44,847 nucleotides of DNA from Acinetobacter lwoffii (GCF_024129435.1 NZ_JAMXXN010000024.1:1-44847), one strand, 5' to 3'; shown: positions 1 to 9,368, counted from the first letter of the stretch. The notes: generated by a model not told the origin, from the letters alone. Program-made: numbers and translations.

Positions 1-81
1 TTCCCGAACTCAGAAGTGAAACCTCTTAGCGCTGATGGTAGTGTGGGGTTACCCATGTGAGAGTAAGTCATCGCCAGCTCA
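1..81 (+). rRNA. rrf: 5S rRNA, 3' part (cut by window edge)
   Basis: The first ~81 bases read as the 3' two thirds of a bacterial 5S rRNA: CCGAACTCAGAAGTGAAAC (loop B/helix III region), then the helix IV/V segment GATGGTAGTGTGGGG and the closing strand ending in CATCGCCAGCTC. A strong intrinsic terminator follows ten bases later, as expected at the end of an rRNA operon. The 5' end and the rest of the operon lie outside the window, and the exact 3' end may differ by a base or two. Confidence 0.93.
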
Positions 82-90
82 TTATTCGAA

Positions 91-127
91 AATCCCCCTC
101 CGCTAAGGCAGAGGGGGATTTTTTTGT
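91..127 (+). terminator. Intrinsic terminator of the rRNA operon
   Basis: AAAATCCCCCTC (91-102) pairs perfectly with GAGGGGGATTTT (113-124) around a ten-base loop and runs into T's to 127. It directly follows the 5S rRNA. Confidence 0.93.
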
Positions 128-286
128 GCGTGGAATTTTAGATAAGATATTTAACATATCTATATCTCAAAGTTGATCAGATTCTTCTGAGACAGAGAAT
201 TCCTGTTAATTTGTTTGACCTATTGGGATCTCTGTAAAACTAGCGCTATAAGAGTTTACAAGCTGATCTTATAAACCTTACAAAAT

Positions 287-313
287 AAAAAACCAGCGAA
301 TCGCTGGTTTTTT
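287..313. terminator. Terminator-like hairpin
   Basis: AACCAGCGA (291-299) and TCGCTGGTT (301-309) form a perfect inverted repeat flanked by A's on the left and T's on the right, so it could end transcription from either side. It lies between the rRNA operon terminator and the leftward transglycosylase gene. I see no gene in 128-286. Confidence 0.7.
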
Positions 314-436
314 ATTGCAGACTATTTTAGCTGAATATATATATATCATGGCTGAGATTAATAGGTTGTAGGTATACTTTCATGGTAAAAACTTTAATGG
401 ACACAATTAGCGATTACTATTTACCAAATATTAAAT

Positions 437-451
437 AAAATAGCCTAAGTA
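437..451 (+). repeat. Dispersed element AAAATAGCCTAAGTA, copy 1
   Basis: This copy matches the full 15-base form found again at 28830 and 28892. It lies about 30 bases beyond the stop codon of the transglycosylase gene. Shorter matches occur at 10987, 21658 and 28924, all in the same orientation. Confidence 0.7.
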
Positions 452-480
452 TGGTTAAATTAATTCTCTTTATTTAGTCA

Positions 481-1161
481 TTAGAGAGAGTCTTTTAGCA
501 TTTTTTTATGCTGTTTTACTTGGTTGGCATAACGTTTACCTTGTTTACGCATTTTACGATTATTTTCATAACCTGACGGACCTACATTATAATAGGCAAG
601 CGCTTTCTTCCAGTCACCGGATGATTGATTATATTTAGAAAGAATATATGTACCACATTGGATATTACTGCTTTCATTGTATAAATCACCTGGACAAGTT
701 TGTTGCCAATATCTCGGAATCACTTGCATCAAGCCTACCGCACCTGCTGGCGAAGTTGCTTGGCTACGATAAGTAGATTCCTGACGAATGACAGCCGCCA
801 CTAGAAGCGGATCTACACCCTGATTTTGTGCATGTTGAACAATTAAAGGTGAAACACGATTAGCTGTACTGGATGGGGTGGAATAAGCAGTTTGAATGCC
901 TTTAGACAGCTTAGCTGCGCGTTTTTCTACCGAGCCTCCGCCCAAGGATGAACAACCCGCAAAAAGAAAAGTGCTCAATAAAATAGAGGAAAATTTAAAA
1001 GATTGAGAATGAAATAGTGAACGTTTAGATTTAATTGGATTGAATAAATGAGAAACAAACAAACTGTGAATTCCATGCCTGAATAAACGTATTTCGATGT
1101 TAGGCAGCCTATATACAAGAGTCAAGCTTGCTGCTGATGAAAGCACTTTATTAATGTACAA
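481..1161 (-). CDS. Lytic transglycosylase (SLT domain) lipoprotein
   Basis: Probable family 1 lytic transglycosylase that cleaves peptidoglycan glycan strands in the periplasm. The C-terminal half carries the SLT fold: IRQEST with the likely catalytic Glu at 128, then SPAGAVGLMQVIP (137-149) and the ALAYYNVGP motif (187-195). A lipobox LFAGC ends at Cys70, so the protein should be a lipoprotein with a short mature linker before the domain. The start is uncertain. The longest frame begins with TTG at 1161 and would put 69 residues before the lipid-bearing Cys, which is too long. No ATG lies in frame before the lipobox, so a later non-ATG start such as TTG at 1062 is more likely, though no clear ribosome binding site marks it. 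The catalytic assignment is firm at family level; the specific substrate is unknown. Confidence 0.85.
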   Translation of the reverse strand: MYINKVLSSAASLTLVYRLPNIEIRLFRHGIHSLFVSHLFNPIKSKRSLFHSQSFKFSSILLSTFLFAGCSSLGGGSVEKRAAKLSKGIQTAYSTPSSTANRVSPLIVQHAQNQGVDPLLVAAVIRQESTYRSQATSPAGAVGLMQVIPRYWQQTCPGDLYNESSNIQCGTYILSKYNQSSGDWKKALAYYNVGPSGYENNRKMRKQGKRYANQVKQHKKMLKDSL

Positions 1162-1186
1162 ACTTTATCTATCTACTAAAAAATCT

Positions 1187-1678
1187 CTAAGTTGAAAGAT
1201 TTTTCAGCATCCAGATTTCACAGGCTTCACTATGTCCGGTATTGCCTTGAGGATGATCAAGATGCTGAAAACCTAATTTTTCATAGAGTTTCACCGCTTG
1301 CCAAAGCACTTTAGTTGTTTCTAGATAGACTGACTTAATCTGATGAGCCTGTGCGAATTCAAAAGATAATTCTAAAATTTTCTTGGCAAAACCCTGCTGA
1401 CGAATTTCAGGTAAAAAGTACATTTTCTGAATTTCTAAAATAGTTGCATCACCTTTTAATAGCGCAATTCCACCACCACCGTAAATTTTATTTTGTTGAT
1501 CCACAACAATCCAGTAAGCTGATTTCGTTTGCTGATAAACTTGATACAGTTCATCTAAAATAGAATCGCCTACCGCGAAACCAGATTCTGCTGCCAGTCC
1601 AAACTCTTGGGAAACACGACGAATAATGCTTGCAATTTGAGCATTATCTTCAGGCTGAATGGGACGAATATAGTACAT
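1187..1678 (-). CDS. GNAT family N-acetyltransferase
   Basis: A 163-residue single-domain GNAT acetyltransferase that would transfer an acetyl group from acetyl-CoA to an unknown amine. The N-terminus (YYIRPIQPEDNAQIASIIRRV) is the typical beta1-alpha1 opening. The acetyl-CoA binding motif A is visible around residues 87-100 (MYFLPEIRQQGFAKKILE, with the Q/R-x-x-G-x-A pattern), and the late segment VKLYEKLGFQ is the usual motif B. ATG start at 1678. It sits 25 bases beyond the transglycosylase in the same direction but has no obvious functional link. The substrate cannot be read from sequence. Confidence 0.85.
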   Translation of the reverse strand: MYYIRPIQPEDNAQIASIIRRVSQEFGLAAESGFAVGDSILDELYQVYQQTKSAYWIVVDQQNKIYGGGGIALLKGDATILEIQKMYFLPEIRQQGFAKKILELSFEFAQAHQIKSVYLETTKVLWQAVKLYEKLGFQHLDHPQGNTGHSEACEIWMLKNLST

Positions 1679-1791
1679 ATTGGTCTGATTTTATTTTGAA
1701 AAAACGATGAATTTTTATAACCTTAAATCCTTAAAAAATCCATCGTTTAATCAACTTAAGTAAGCTTAATTCGTTATTTAATGAGCAATCA

Positions 1792-2991
1792 TTATTTTAA
1801 TTCGCTCGATGATTTCCCTAATTCCCGACGGGCAATAATCAGTTGCTGAATTTGCTGGGTGCCTTCAAAAATATCCAGAATCTTGGAATCACGTGCCCAT
1901 TTTTCCAAAAGTTCAGTTTCGTTATAACCAGTGGCTGCTGCAAGTTCGACACATTCTAAGGTAATTTCATTACCAATCCGACCGGCCTTGGCTTTGGCAA
2001 TAGATGCTTCACGTGAATTTGGTTTGCGATTATCGGCCATCCAGGCAGCTTTCAGCATCAGCAAACGTGCTGCTTCCCATTCAGCTTCCATACGATAGAT
2101 TTGTGCTGCGATATTAGAGCTTTGTAAATACGGTGTGGCATAAGTGGAGTCCAGTTGATCCTTAAAAATCTCCTTGATGCGTTCCAGCGAGGCTTTCGCA
2201 CAACCAATCGCCATGGCGGCGACCAGCGGGCGAGTATTATCAAAGGTTTCCATCACGCCAGCAAAGCCTTTAGCAACATCGATTTCTGCATGACCGAGCA
2301 GGTTTGCTGCAGGTACTCGACAGTTAATAAAGCTGATCGTGGCAGTATCGGATGATTTAATCCCTAATTTATGTTCCAGTCGTTCAACCTTCATTCCTGG
2401 AGTGCCTTTGGCCACCACAAATGATTTAATGGCTGATCGTCCCAGTTTTTTATCCAGAGTTGCCCAAACCACTACCGCATCGGCTCGTTCTCCCGAGGTC
2501 ACAAAAATCTTCTCGCCATTCAGAATATAGTCATCACCGTCTTTAGTCGCAGTGGTACGAATTGCAGCGGAATCTGAACCGCAACCTGACTCGGTAATCG
2601 CCATGGCCGCCCAAGTTCCATGAAAACGCTGTAATTGCTCCTCATTGGCAACAGCTGCAATGGCTGAATTTCCTAATCCTTGGCGTGGCATCGAGAGTAA
2701 TAAGCCAGTATCGCCATAACACATTTCAATAATGCTCAGGGCAGTAGACATATTAATGCCATTTTTATTGCTGCTGTCTGCATCGCCACGTTTATTGACT
2801 GCTGCACCAGCATTCATGCCTTCACTACCTTGATTCATGCCATCGACAACAGAAGCGAGCATGTCTAGCTCTATCGGATAAGCATGTTCAGCCTTGTCAT
2901 ATTTACGTGAAATCGGACGCAAAACATTGAGGGCAACTTCATGTGCTTGATCAATCAAAAGCTTAAATTTTTTTGGAGTTTGTAGATTCAT
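1792..2991 (-). CDS. Acyl-CoA dehydrogenase family protein
   Basis: FAD-dependent acyl-CoA dehydrogenase (399 aa) that would introduce a trans-2 double bond into an acyl-CoA in beta-oxidation. Family motifs are present: AITESGCGSDSAA (middle beta-domain flavin/substrate loop, about 132-144), GEKIFVTSG, and near the C-terminus FEGTQQIQ with Glu376 in the position of the classical catalytic base. A long low-complexity insert rich in Asn, Gly and Met (about 50-80) interrupts the N-terminal helical domain. It is the second gene of a pair: the upstream dehydrogenase stops 23 bases before this ATG, so they are probably co-transcribed. Chain-length specificity is unknown. Confidence 0.88.
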   Translation of the reverse strand: MNLQTPKKFKLLIDQAHEVALNVLRPISRKYDKAEHAYPIELDMLASVVDGMNQGSEGMNAGAAVNKRGDADSSNKNGINMSTALSIIEMCYGDTGLLLSMPRQGLGNSAIAAVANEEQLQRFHGTWAAMAITESGCGSDSAAIRTTATKDGDDYILNGEKIFVTSGERADAVVVWATLDKKLGRSAIKSFVVAKGTPGMKVERLEHKLGIKSSDTATISFINCRVPAANLLGHAEIDVAKGFAGVMETFDNTRPLVAAMAIGCAKASLERIKEIFKDQLDSTYATPYLQSSNIAAQIYRMEAEWEAARLLMLKAAWMADNRKPNSREASIAKAKAGRIGNEITLECVELAAATGYNETELLEKWARDSKILDIFEGTQQIQQLIIARRELGKSSSELK

Positions 2992-3014
2992 TATTGTTCT
3001 TCTTTATGTTCTGA

Positions 3015-4310
3015 TCAGGCATGCAAGCCAGAATGGAGAATGGCAGTGGCTCTCAGGTCTCTATACCAGCGTTCTACCGGATGTTCTTTGGTAAAACCAT
3101 GACCACCCAAAATTTGTACACCATCGGTGCCGATTTTCATGGATTTTTCTGCACAGAGTAGACGTGCCAAATAAGCCTCACGATGAAAAGCTTGACCAGA
3201 TTCAGCCAGGCTGGCGGCATTCAGGATCAGCATTTGCATCGCGTCAATTTCAATGGCCATATCGGCAATCATAAAGGCGACACCCTGACGATGGGAAATC
3301 GGTTCACCAAAGGCAATACGGTCATTGGCATATTGCACACAGTATTTTTTGACTGCTTCACAGGCGCCCACTGCCATCACACACCACATCAGATTGCCCA
3401 AATCTACGAATGCACGATAATCAAAATCTTCATCACCCAGACGATGTGCCGGAGTGTTTTCAAATTTTAGCGTGACTGTTTCAGTGGCCTTTAAACCCAT
3501 AGCCGGCGATTTTTTCGCAGTGATGGTACTGTCGCGTTGCACCACAAAGACCTCAGCTCTGCCATCCAGATCAGCACTGACCAGATAGAGATCGGCACTT
3601 TCTCCGAAGAGCACTAAGGTCTTTTGACCCCGAATCAGATAATGTCCCTGATGTGCAACAGCCTTGGTTCTAAGTTGCTCCGGGTTAAACGCTGCTGTTT
3701 CTTCCTGCACTGCAAAGGTGGCCTTTAACTCAGGATTCTCTGCGAAAGCGCCCAGATATTCTGACTGAATCTGCTCTGAGCCCCAGCGGGTAATGGCGTT
3801 AATGAAACTAAAAGTCGAAAGTAAGCCAGCCGTCAGACTGAAATCACCCTGAGCCAAATGTTGAGCGATTAAAATATTGCTGACAATATTCTGTTCCGAT
3901 GCAACGCCCCCCAATGCTTCAGGCAGGGCATAGAAATTCAAGCCTAAATCAGTGCTGTATTGCCAGAGTTCATGGGGAAATAATTCATGCTGATCTGCAT
4001 CATGCGCCAAGGGATACAGCACCTCTTGGGCAAATTGCTGCATGGCATCACAGGTCATTTGCTGTTCTTCAGTGAGGTTTAGATCAAATAAGGATTTAGA
4101 CTGATGCGGCAGACGCTGTTTTTGAATCTTCTGGCCAGATTTCAGGATTTTCTGGGTTTGACTCAGGGTTTTGAATCCTACTTTTGAACTTTGATAAAGT
4201 GATTTTTCTACAAATTTCCGCAGCTTTAACTGGTCTAATACTTCGCTACCCGCGATTTTGGTCAGTATGGACAAGCCAAATCCTTGGGCTTTATTCACCA
4301 TATTATTCAT
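3015..4310 (-). CDS. Acyl-CoA dehydrogenase family protein, apparently lacking the C-terminal catalytic Glu
   Basis: Acyl-CoA dehydrogenase homologue of 431 aa. About 73 N-terminal residues (basic, Gln/Lys-rich) precede the dehydrogenase N-domain, which starts near FDLNLTEEQQ. The beta-domain motif FAVQEETAAFNPEQLRTKA is looser than usual, while NDRIAFGEPISHRQGVAFMIADM and GTDGVQILGGHGFTKEHPVERWYRD are typical. The protein ends at RATAILHSGLHA, where relatives carry YEGTxQIQ; the Glu position reads His and the last helix is missing. It is the first gene of a two-gene leftward unit with the normal-looking dehydrogenase downstream. It may form a heteromer with that partner, which is inference. 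ATG start; a second in-frame ATG lies three codons later. Confidence 0.85.
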   Translation of the reverse strand: MNNMVNKAQGFGLSILTKIAGSEVLDQLKLRKFVEKSLYQSSKVGFKTLSQTQKILKSGQKIQKQRLPHQSKSLFDLNLTEEQQMTCDAMQQFAQEVLYPLAHDADQHELFPHELWQYSTDLGLNFYALPEALGGVASEQNIVSNILIAQHLAQGDFSLTAGLLSTFSFINAITRWGSEQIQSEYLGAFAENPELKATFAVQEETAAFNPEQLRTKAVAHQGHYLIRGQKTLVLFGESADLYLVSADLDGRAEVFVVQRDSTITAKKSPAMGLKATETVTLKFENTPAHRLGDEDFDYRAFVDLGNLMWCVMAVGACEAVKKYCVQYANDRIAFGEPISHRQGVAFMIADMAIEIDAMQMLILNAASLAESGQAFHREAYLARLLCAEKSMKIGTDGVQILGGHGFTKEHPVERWYRDLRATAILHSGLHA

Positions 4311-4499
4311 TCTGATTATCCTAAAGGTGTTGTCACGTTATTTTTTTTAATACTGACATGCACTCAGAGATAAAACCATGCCATCCCTGACACGAATGAT
4401 TGACAATTTTTAGGTTTCGGGGATTGAAGAAATGGAGGAATAAATTAATGAAAAATAAAAGAAAGATAAAAATATAAAAAATCGAATATGTCTAAAAAT

Positions 4500-4534
4500 T
4501 GACCCGAATGACAAAATTATCCGGGTCTTTTTAA
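4500..4534 (-). terminator. Terminator of the AarF-kinase gene
   Basis: GACCCG near 4501 and CGGGTC near 4521 form a hairpin. Read leftward, it lies just after the stop codon at 4548 and is followed by a weak T-rich tail (TCAATTTTTAG). Confidence 0.55.
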
Positions 4535-4547
4535 TGCAGATTTTATT

Positions 4548-5924
4548 TTAAGAGAGATGATGTCTAATCATGGCACGCACATTGGTTTTGGCATCAATCA
4601 CGGTCATAAAGGTATAGGCACCAATAAATTTACGGCTAATAAACATAAATTCTTTGGGTGGAACACTGAAATAACGTGAAGCCATAGATCTCGATGCCTG
4701 TTGCATCACACGGCTATGCAGCTGGCTTTTTTTCCAGTCATAGCGATTATGTTCATCCATGATGCCAGCTGGCAATTCTTGATTATTTAGCGGTGAACTA
4801 AACGCTTCGGTGGCCAGTAAAAAGACTTTGGCCATATCCGGTTTGATGCTTTGCGGAATCGAATCAAAAAACTCATAACCAGTCATCGCCTTGACCATCA
4901 TATCCGAGTCATGATGATAGCCTGCTTGGATCAGGTTACGCGCAACACTGAGCAGATGCTGGTCAAACTGGCGGATCGCGCCAAAGTCGAGCAGAATGAT
5001 CTTGTCGTGCACATCTGCGCCATTGCCCAGACGAACCAGATAATTACCAAAGTTCGGATCGGTTTGCATCTCGCCCCATTCGAAGATTTCACGCACTGCA
5101 ATTTCCAGAGACGCTTCACCTAACAGGTTGCGGCGTTCTTGGGGCAGGGATAACATTACCGGGCTATTGATCGGCACACCACGTTCAAAAGTCATGCATA
5201 GCACACGATCTGAGCAATATTCATTAATAATGGTTGGGACGATATAACGAGGATCATCTTTTAAACGCGCCGCAAAACGACGCGTGGTATCTGCTTCAAT
5301 CTGATAATTTACTTCACGGTGCATCATCTCACGGACTTCATCGAACCACTGGTCGAATTCGCGGGTCTGCGGCACGATGCGAGTCAATTTCAGCATGTTT
5401 TTAAACAGGCTCATATCCGAATCAATGGCTTCTGCCACACCCGGATACTGAATTTTTAACACCAGTTCCATGCCATCAGATTTTCGGGTAGCGCGATGTA
5501 CCTGTGCCAAAGAAGCTGTGCCCAAAGGTTCATGATCAATGGTGAGATCGTCGAGTTTTGAACCGAGTTGTTGTTGTAACTGGGTCTTGATGGCTGGCCA
5601 TGCCAATGCCACCGTCTGATTGTTCAGGGTATTTAGAGCTTGAGTGACTTCTTCTGGCAGAAAATGCTCACCATACAGTGCCATCATCTGGCCAATTTTA
5701 ACGATAGAACCTTTTAGCTTGCCAATTTCTGCCACCAGATAATCAGCCTGTTCTTTCATGGCTTTTTTACGTTTCTTTTCTTTTTCTTCTTCACTTGAGA
5801 ACATGGAGCTTGCACTAGAAGCCGCCCAACGCGTGCCTGCCAGCAAGGATGCCTTTGCGATCGATAAGCGTCGATCCATAGAGGAGGTTTTCAGTTGTTT
5901 AAGCTTATCGTTCTGATCTGACAT
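4548..5924 (-). CDS. ABC1/AarF (UbiB-like) kinase family protein
   Basis: Member of the ABC1/ADCK/UbiB atypical kinase family (458 aa); relatives support ubiquinone synthesis or lipid homeostasis as ATPases. A charged Lys/Glu-rich segment (45-60) is followed by the family-defining KxGQ motif (KIGQ, 76-79). Next come the Ala-rich nucleotide loop GTASLAQVHRA, the invariant Lys in ELVLKIQYPG, the ExD-type segment EVNYQIEADTTRRFA, and the metal-binding loop ILLDFGAIRQFD. There is no obvious C-terminal membrane anchor of the UbiB type, so it is more likely a soluble AarF-like paralogue than the ubiquinone-operon ubiB. ATG start at 5924. It is monocistronic. Confidence 0.88.
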   Translation of the reverse strand: MSDQNDKLKQLKTSSMDRRLSIAKASLLAGTRWAASSASSMFSSEEEKEKKRKKAMKEQADYLVAEIGKLKGSIVKIGQMMALYGEHFLPEEVTQALNTLNNQTVALAWPAIKTQLQQQLGSKLDDLTIDHEPLGTASLAQVHRATRKSDGMELVLKIQYPGVAEAIDSDMSLFKNMLKLTRIVPQTREFDQWFDEVREMMHREVNYQIEADTTRRFAARLKDDPRYIVPTIINEYCSDRVLCMTFERGVPINSPVMLSLPQERRNLLGEASLEIAVREIFEWGEMQTDPNFGNYLVRLGNGADVHDKIILLDFGAIRQFDQHLLSVARNLIQAGYHHDSDMMVKAMTGYEFFDSIPQSIKPDMAKVFLLATEAFSSPLNNQELPAGIMDEHNRYDWKKSQLHSRVMQQASRSMASRYFSVPPKEFMFISRKFIGAYTFMTVIDAKTNVRAMIRHHLS

Positions 5925-6084
5925 GTAAACTCGATCCTTTCATCATCAGCATGAAGCAGAATAAATCATTGTAAGGGATAGTAGCGTTTCTGCACGTATT
6001 AAAAAAGTTTAAGCTGCTGAATTCATAGTAAAAGCTAGGCAAGCTTTCATTTATTCACCAACTTGTATCAGTTTAAACAGGGCA

Positions 6085-6393
6085 TTATGCCATTTGAAAT
6101 TGGATTTTTAATTCAGATCGTTGCTGTAACTGTTGTTTATTTGTTTGAATATGTTGATGAATCAGGCGCTGTACGCTGTCATGCATAAAGCCCAAAGCAT
6201 AGCCTTTTACAATCACAATACTTGGCAAGCCAAAAAACAGATATTTAGCATCGTCCAGTGTCGCATCGGTAAATACGCCATGCTGCATTAAGGTCGACTG
6301 CAAAAAAACCTTTTCTTGCTGCACCTGACTGGAGGCTTGATCATTCCAGTAATTCTGGCGCATCGCCATAAGATTATTGTGCTTATAGCTCAT
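6085..6393 (-). CDS. Small hypothetical protein
   Basis: I do not recognise this protein. From the ATG at 6393 it is 102 residues, MSYKHNNLMAMRQNYWNDQ..., and Gln-rich, with a central hydrophobic stretch YLFFGLPSIVIVKGYALGFM (about 50-69) that looks like a buried strand-helix rather than a signal peptide. A longer frame begins with TTG at 6447 but adds an unconvincing extension. The C-terminus (QTNKQQLQQRSELKIQFQMA) is helical and polar. It lies between the AarF kinase and a divergent LprI-like gene. No function is proposed. Confidence 0.6.
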   Translation of the reverse strand: MSYKHNNLMAMRQNYWNDQASSQVQQEKVFLQSTLMQHGVFTDATLDDAKYLFFGLPSIVIVKGYALGFMHDSVQRLIHQHIQTNKQQLQQRSELKIQFQMA

Positions 6394-6593
6394 AGATCTG
6401 GGCTCATTTGAAGATTGAATGCGGATTATATGTGGGTCATGTGCCAATTTTCAATTGTGCAACTGTTTAATCTTTCAGTCCGAGAAAGGCATAGGATTTT
6501 TGTCCGGACTGCGTTAATATCAGTGGATAATTTAAACAATATTGATTGTTAAACATTTATTGGGATTGTACCGGTTTCGGTCAAGGGGAAGTT

Positions 6594-6980
6594 ATGCGTC
6601 TTGCATGGTTTTTAGTTGCAATTTTTGCGGGTACTGCGGTTCAGACACAAGCTGCTGTTGGGTATTCCAAGGAATATACACAGTGTATGAATTTTAGTTA
6701 TGGCAATACACCCAAAGCGGAAAAATGCCTAGAAAAAGAGCTGAAAGTTCACAATAAGCGTCTGAAGAAAAACTATAAAACTTATCTAAAATTAAATCCG
6801 AATCAGACCGCCGCTATTCGCAGTCAGCATGTATTGTGGGAGCGAAAACTCTCTCAGCAATGTAATTTTAGAATGTCAGAAAAATATGCCAAACAGCAAC
6901 AAGGTCAATGTATGCTGGCTTTGATTATGGATCAGGCCAATCTTTATCAATCCCGCTCTTATGCACCAGCTTCAAGATAA
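6594..6980 (+). CDS. Secreted LprI-like (DUF1311) protein
   Basis: A 128-residue exported protein. The ATG at 6594 is preceded by a strong ribosome binding site (AAGGGGAA, 6583-6590) and opens a clean Sec signal peptide, MRLAWFLVAIFAGTAVQTQA, with cleavage expected after the AQTQA-type Ala. Longer in-frame starts upstream (TTG) lack a binding site. The mature part has the spacing of the lysozyme-inhibitor LprI-like family: YTQCMN, ..KAEKCLEKE, a central LWERK tryptophan, then QQCNF and GQCML, giving paired Cys residues that are probably disulfide-bonded in the periplasm. Relatives include Mycobacterium LprI, which binds lysozyme; whether this one does is unknown. A second LprI-like gene lies at 12789. 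Confidence 0.78.
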   Translation: MRLAWFLVAIFAGTAVQTQAAVGYSKEYTQCMNFSYGNTPKAEKCLEKELKVHNKRLKKNYKTYLKLNPNQTAAIRSQHVLWERKLSQQCNFRMSEKYAKQQQGQCMLALIMDQANLYQSRSYAPASR

Positions 6981-7051
6981 AGTGCCATAGTATTAGCATC
7001 GGCATTTAACAGAAACATCTCTGAATAAAGTAAACATTTATAATCATGATC

Positions 7052-7087
7052 GCTCACAAAAACAGGAATTTTATAATTTTTGTGGGC
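7052..7087. other. Hairpin upstream of prmB
   Basis: GCTCACAAAAA (7052-7062) can pair with TTTTTGTGGGC (7077-7087), 11 pairs including one G-U, around a 14-base loop. It sits in the 203-base gap before prmB. It may terminate the preceding gene or shape the prmB leader; there is no T-run outside the stem. Confidence 0.35.
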
Positions 7088-7183
7088 GTAGAGAATTCGT
7101 GTTTTTCATGCTTTAGCATTATAAAAGCAGGCAAAACAAGGTATCATAAGGCGTTTAAAAAAATGACCTTGGAGACGCCTTAA

Positions 7184-8194
7184 GTGGATCGACCGACTAT
7201 TAGCCCTGAACATATGCAGGAAGCCGCTGAAAATTTAACCACCATTCGTGATTTTATTCGTTTTGGGGTTACAGCATTACGTCAATACGATGCACATTTG
7301 GGCCAAGGCACAGAAGATTATTTTGCTGAAAGTTCAGCGCTAGTGCTGCAAACCCTGTCGCTAGAATGGAAAGCGGACGCTGAAATTTTAGATGCCAAAT
7401 TATTACCAAGTGAAAAAGCCGAATTTTTAAGTCTGCTGGAACGCCGTATTAATGAAAAAGTACCGACTTCATATTTATTGAACCTGGCTTACTTTGACGG
7501 CAAACCCTACTATGTTGATGAGCGTGTGCTGATTCCACGTTCACCGATTGCTGAACTGATTCAAAACCGTTTCGCCCCGTATTGCCTGGGCGAACATGGT
7601 CAAATGGGTGAAGCGGTGAATAACTTGCCGGAAAACCCGAATCCGAAGACACCACAACGCATTCTAGATATGTGTACCGGTTCCGGCTGTATCGCAATTG
7701 CCTTGGCTTATGCTTTCCCTGAAGCGGAAGTAGATGCCACCGATATTTCTAAAGAAGCATTGGAAGTTGCGCAAATCAATACTGAGCATCATGACAAGCA
7801 ATATCAGATCGCATTACTTGAATCGGATTTGTTCGAAAAAATTCCAGCCGAAAATCAATACGATTTAATCGTATCTAATCCGCCGTATGTCGATGCGGAA
7901 GATATGGCTGATTTGCCTGAGGAATTCCATCATGAGCCTGAACTTGCGCTTGCTGCAGGTCAGGATGGTCTGGATCTGGTGCGTAAAATGCTGGCTCAAG
8001 CTGCAGATTATCTGACTGAGAATGGCCTGATCGTGATTGAAGTGGGTAACTCAGAATGGGCAATGCGCCAAAACTTTAATTCAGTCGATTTCTACTGGTT
8101 ACAATTCCAGAAAGGTGGTACTGGTATCTTTGCATTGACTGCAGAGCAATGCCGTACTTACCGCGATTTATTTATTCAGTCTATTCAAGCATAA
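7184..8194 (+). CDS. prmB: 50S ribosomal protein L3 glutamine methyltransferase
   Basis: PrmB transfers a methyl group from S-adenosylmethionine to the glutamine side chain of ribosomal protein L3. The 336-residue protein matches the HemK/PrmB family: an N-terminal helical domain (about 1-115), the linker [11 protein letters not shown], the SAM-binding loop [15 protein letters not shown] (161-175) and the catalytic NPPY at 232-235 that holds the amide. The PRSP segment and length favour PrmB over the release-factor enzyme PrmC. The start is GTG at 7184, with GGAG at 7170-7174 at good spacing. Chorismate synthase follows 13 bases after the stop, and this prmB-aroC pairing is common in gammaproteobacteria, so they are probably one operon. 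Confidence 0.93.
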   Translation: MDRPTISPEHMQEAAENLTTIRDFIRFGVTALRQYDAHLGQGTEDYFAESSALVLQTLSLEWKADAEILDAKLLPSEKAEFLSLLERRINEKVPTSYLLNLAYFDGKPYYVDERVLIPRSPIAELIQNRFAPYCLGEHGQMGEAVNNLPENPNPKTPQRILDMCTGSGCIAIALAYAFPEAEVDATDISKEALEVAQINTEHHDKQYQIALLESDLFEKIPAENQYDLIVSNPPYVDAEDMADLPEEFHHEPELALAAGQDGLDLVRKMLAQAADYLTENGLIVIEVGNSEWAMRQNFNSVDFYWLQFQKGGTGIFALTAEQCRTYRDLFIQSIQA

Positions 8195-8207
8195 GGAGTC
8201 GTTTGAC

Positions 8208-9302
8208 ATGGCAGGTAATAGTATAGGGCAACTGTTCCGTGTAACGACTTGTGGTGAATCTCACGGTGTTGGCCTGATGGCAATCATCGATGGGGTTCCA
8301 CCCTGCATTGAGCTGACTGAAGCTGATTTGCAAAAAGATCTGGACCGTCGTAAGCCGGGTACATCGAAATTTGCAACCCAGCGTAAAGAACCCGATGAAG
8401 TAGAAATTATTTCCGGTGTGTTTGAGGGTAAAACGACCGGTACTTCAATTGGTTTGTTAATTCGTAATACGGATCAAAAATCGAAAGACTACGGCAATAT
8501 CGCACAAACTTTCCGCCCGGGTCATGCTGACTATACCTATACCCAAAAGTATGGTTTCCGTGATTATCGTGGTGGCGGCCGTTCAAGTGCGCGTGAAACG
8601 GCAATGCGTGTTGCAGCGGGTGCCATTGCCAAGAAATTCCTTTTTGAGAAATTTGGCATTGAGATTCGTGGTCATGTAACCCAAATCGGTACAGAAAAAG
8701 CAGAAAAACTGGACTGGAATGAAGTTCCAAACAATCCGTTTTTCTGTGGTGACGTGGATGCAGTACCACGTTTTGAAGCGCTGGTCACGTCTTTGCGTGA
8801 GCAAGGCACCAGTTGTGGCGCTAAACTCGAGATCATTGCATCTAAAGTACCTGTGGGTTGGGGCGAGCCTGTATTTGACCGTTTAGATGCAGATATTGCC
8901 CATGCCATGATGTCGATTAATGCCGTTAAAGGTGTAGAAATCGGTGATGGCTTTGGCGTCGCTGAACAGTTTGGTCATGAAAGCCGTGATGAACTCACCA
9001 CAGAAGGCTTCCTGGCCAATCATGCTGGCGGTATTCTAGGTGGTATTTCTAGCGGTCAGGACATTCGTGTTGCGATTGCCTTGAAGCCAACTGCGTCTAT
9101 TACCACGCCGGGTAAAACCATCAATATTGAGCGTGAAGATACTGATGTACTGACCAAAGGCCGTCATGATCCTTGCGTGGGCGTGCGTGCAACCCCGATT
9201 GCTGAAGCGATGCTGGCGATTGTGCTCATGGATCATTTCATGCGTCACCGTGCGCAAAATGCCGATGTTGTTGCGCCATTTGCACCGATTGAACCTAAAT
9301 AA
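8208..9302 (+). CDS. aroC: Chorismate synthase
   Basis: AroC catalyses the last shikimate-pathway step, converting 5-enolpyruvylshikimate 3-phosphate to chorismate using reduced FMN. The 364 residues are the usual length and the family signatures are intact: [16 protein letters not shown] near the N-terminus, [21 protein letters not shown], the Arg-rich FMN loop [13 protein letters not shown], and [13 protein letters not shown] and [19 protein letters not shown] toward the C-terminus. ATG at 8208 with AAGGAG about ten bases upstream. It follows prmB closely and is closed by a strong UUCG-capped terminator. Two DAHP synthases of the same pathway lie elsewhere in the window. Confidence 0.97.
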   Translation: MAGNSIGQLFRVTTCGESHGVGLMAIIDGVPPCIELTEADLQKDLDRRKPGTSKFATQRKEPDEVEIISGVFEGKTTGTSIGLLIRNTDQKSKDYGNIAQTFRPGHADYTYTQKYGFRDYRGGGRSSARETAMRVAAGAIAKKFLFEKFGIEIRGHVTQIGTEKAEKLDWNEVPNNPFFCGDVDAVPRFEALVTSLREQGTSCGAKLEIIASKVPVGWGEPVFDRLDADIAHAMMSINAVKGVEIGDGFGVAEQFGHESRDELTTEGFLANHAGGILGGISSGQDIRVAIALKPTASITTPGKTINIEREDTDVLTKGRHDPCVGVRATPIAEAMLAIVLMDHFMRHRAQNADVVAPFAPIEPK

Positions 9303-9332
9303 TTTGCTTTAACTTTAAAGTGAAATTGTTTT

Positions 9333-9359
9333 AAAGTCAGACTTCGGTCTGACTTTTTT
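9333..9359 (+). terminator. Terminator after aroC, UUCG tetraloop
   Basis: AAAGTCAGAC (9333-9342) and GTCTGACTTT (9347-9356) enclose a TTCG loop closed by C-G, followed by T's. It ends only about ten bases before the next start codon, at 9369. Confidence 0.92.
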
Positions 9360-9368
9360 ATTTATAAA

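Noticed and set aside
128..286. Possible tRNA or small RNA after the rRNA operon
   Set aside because: I found no cloverleaf, TTCGA loop or conserved structure in this stretch; only the hairpin at 287-313 stands out.
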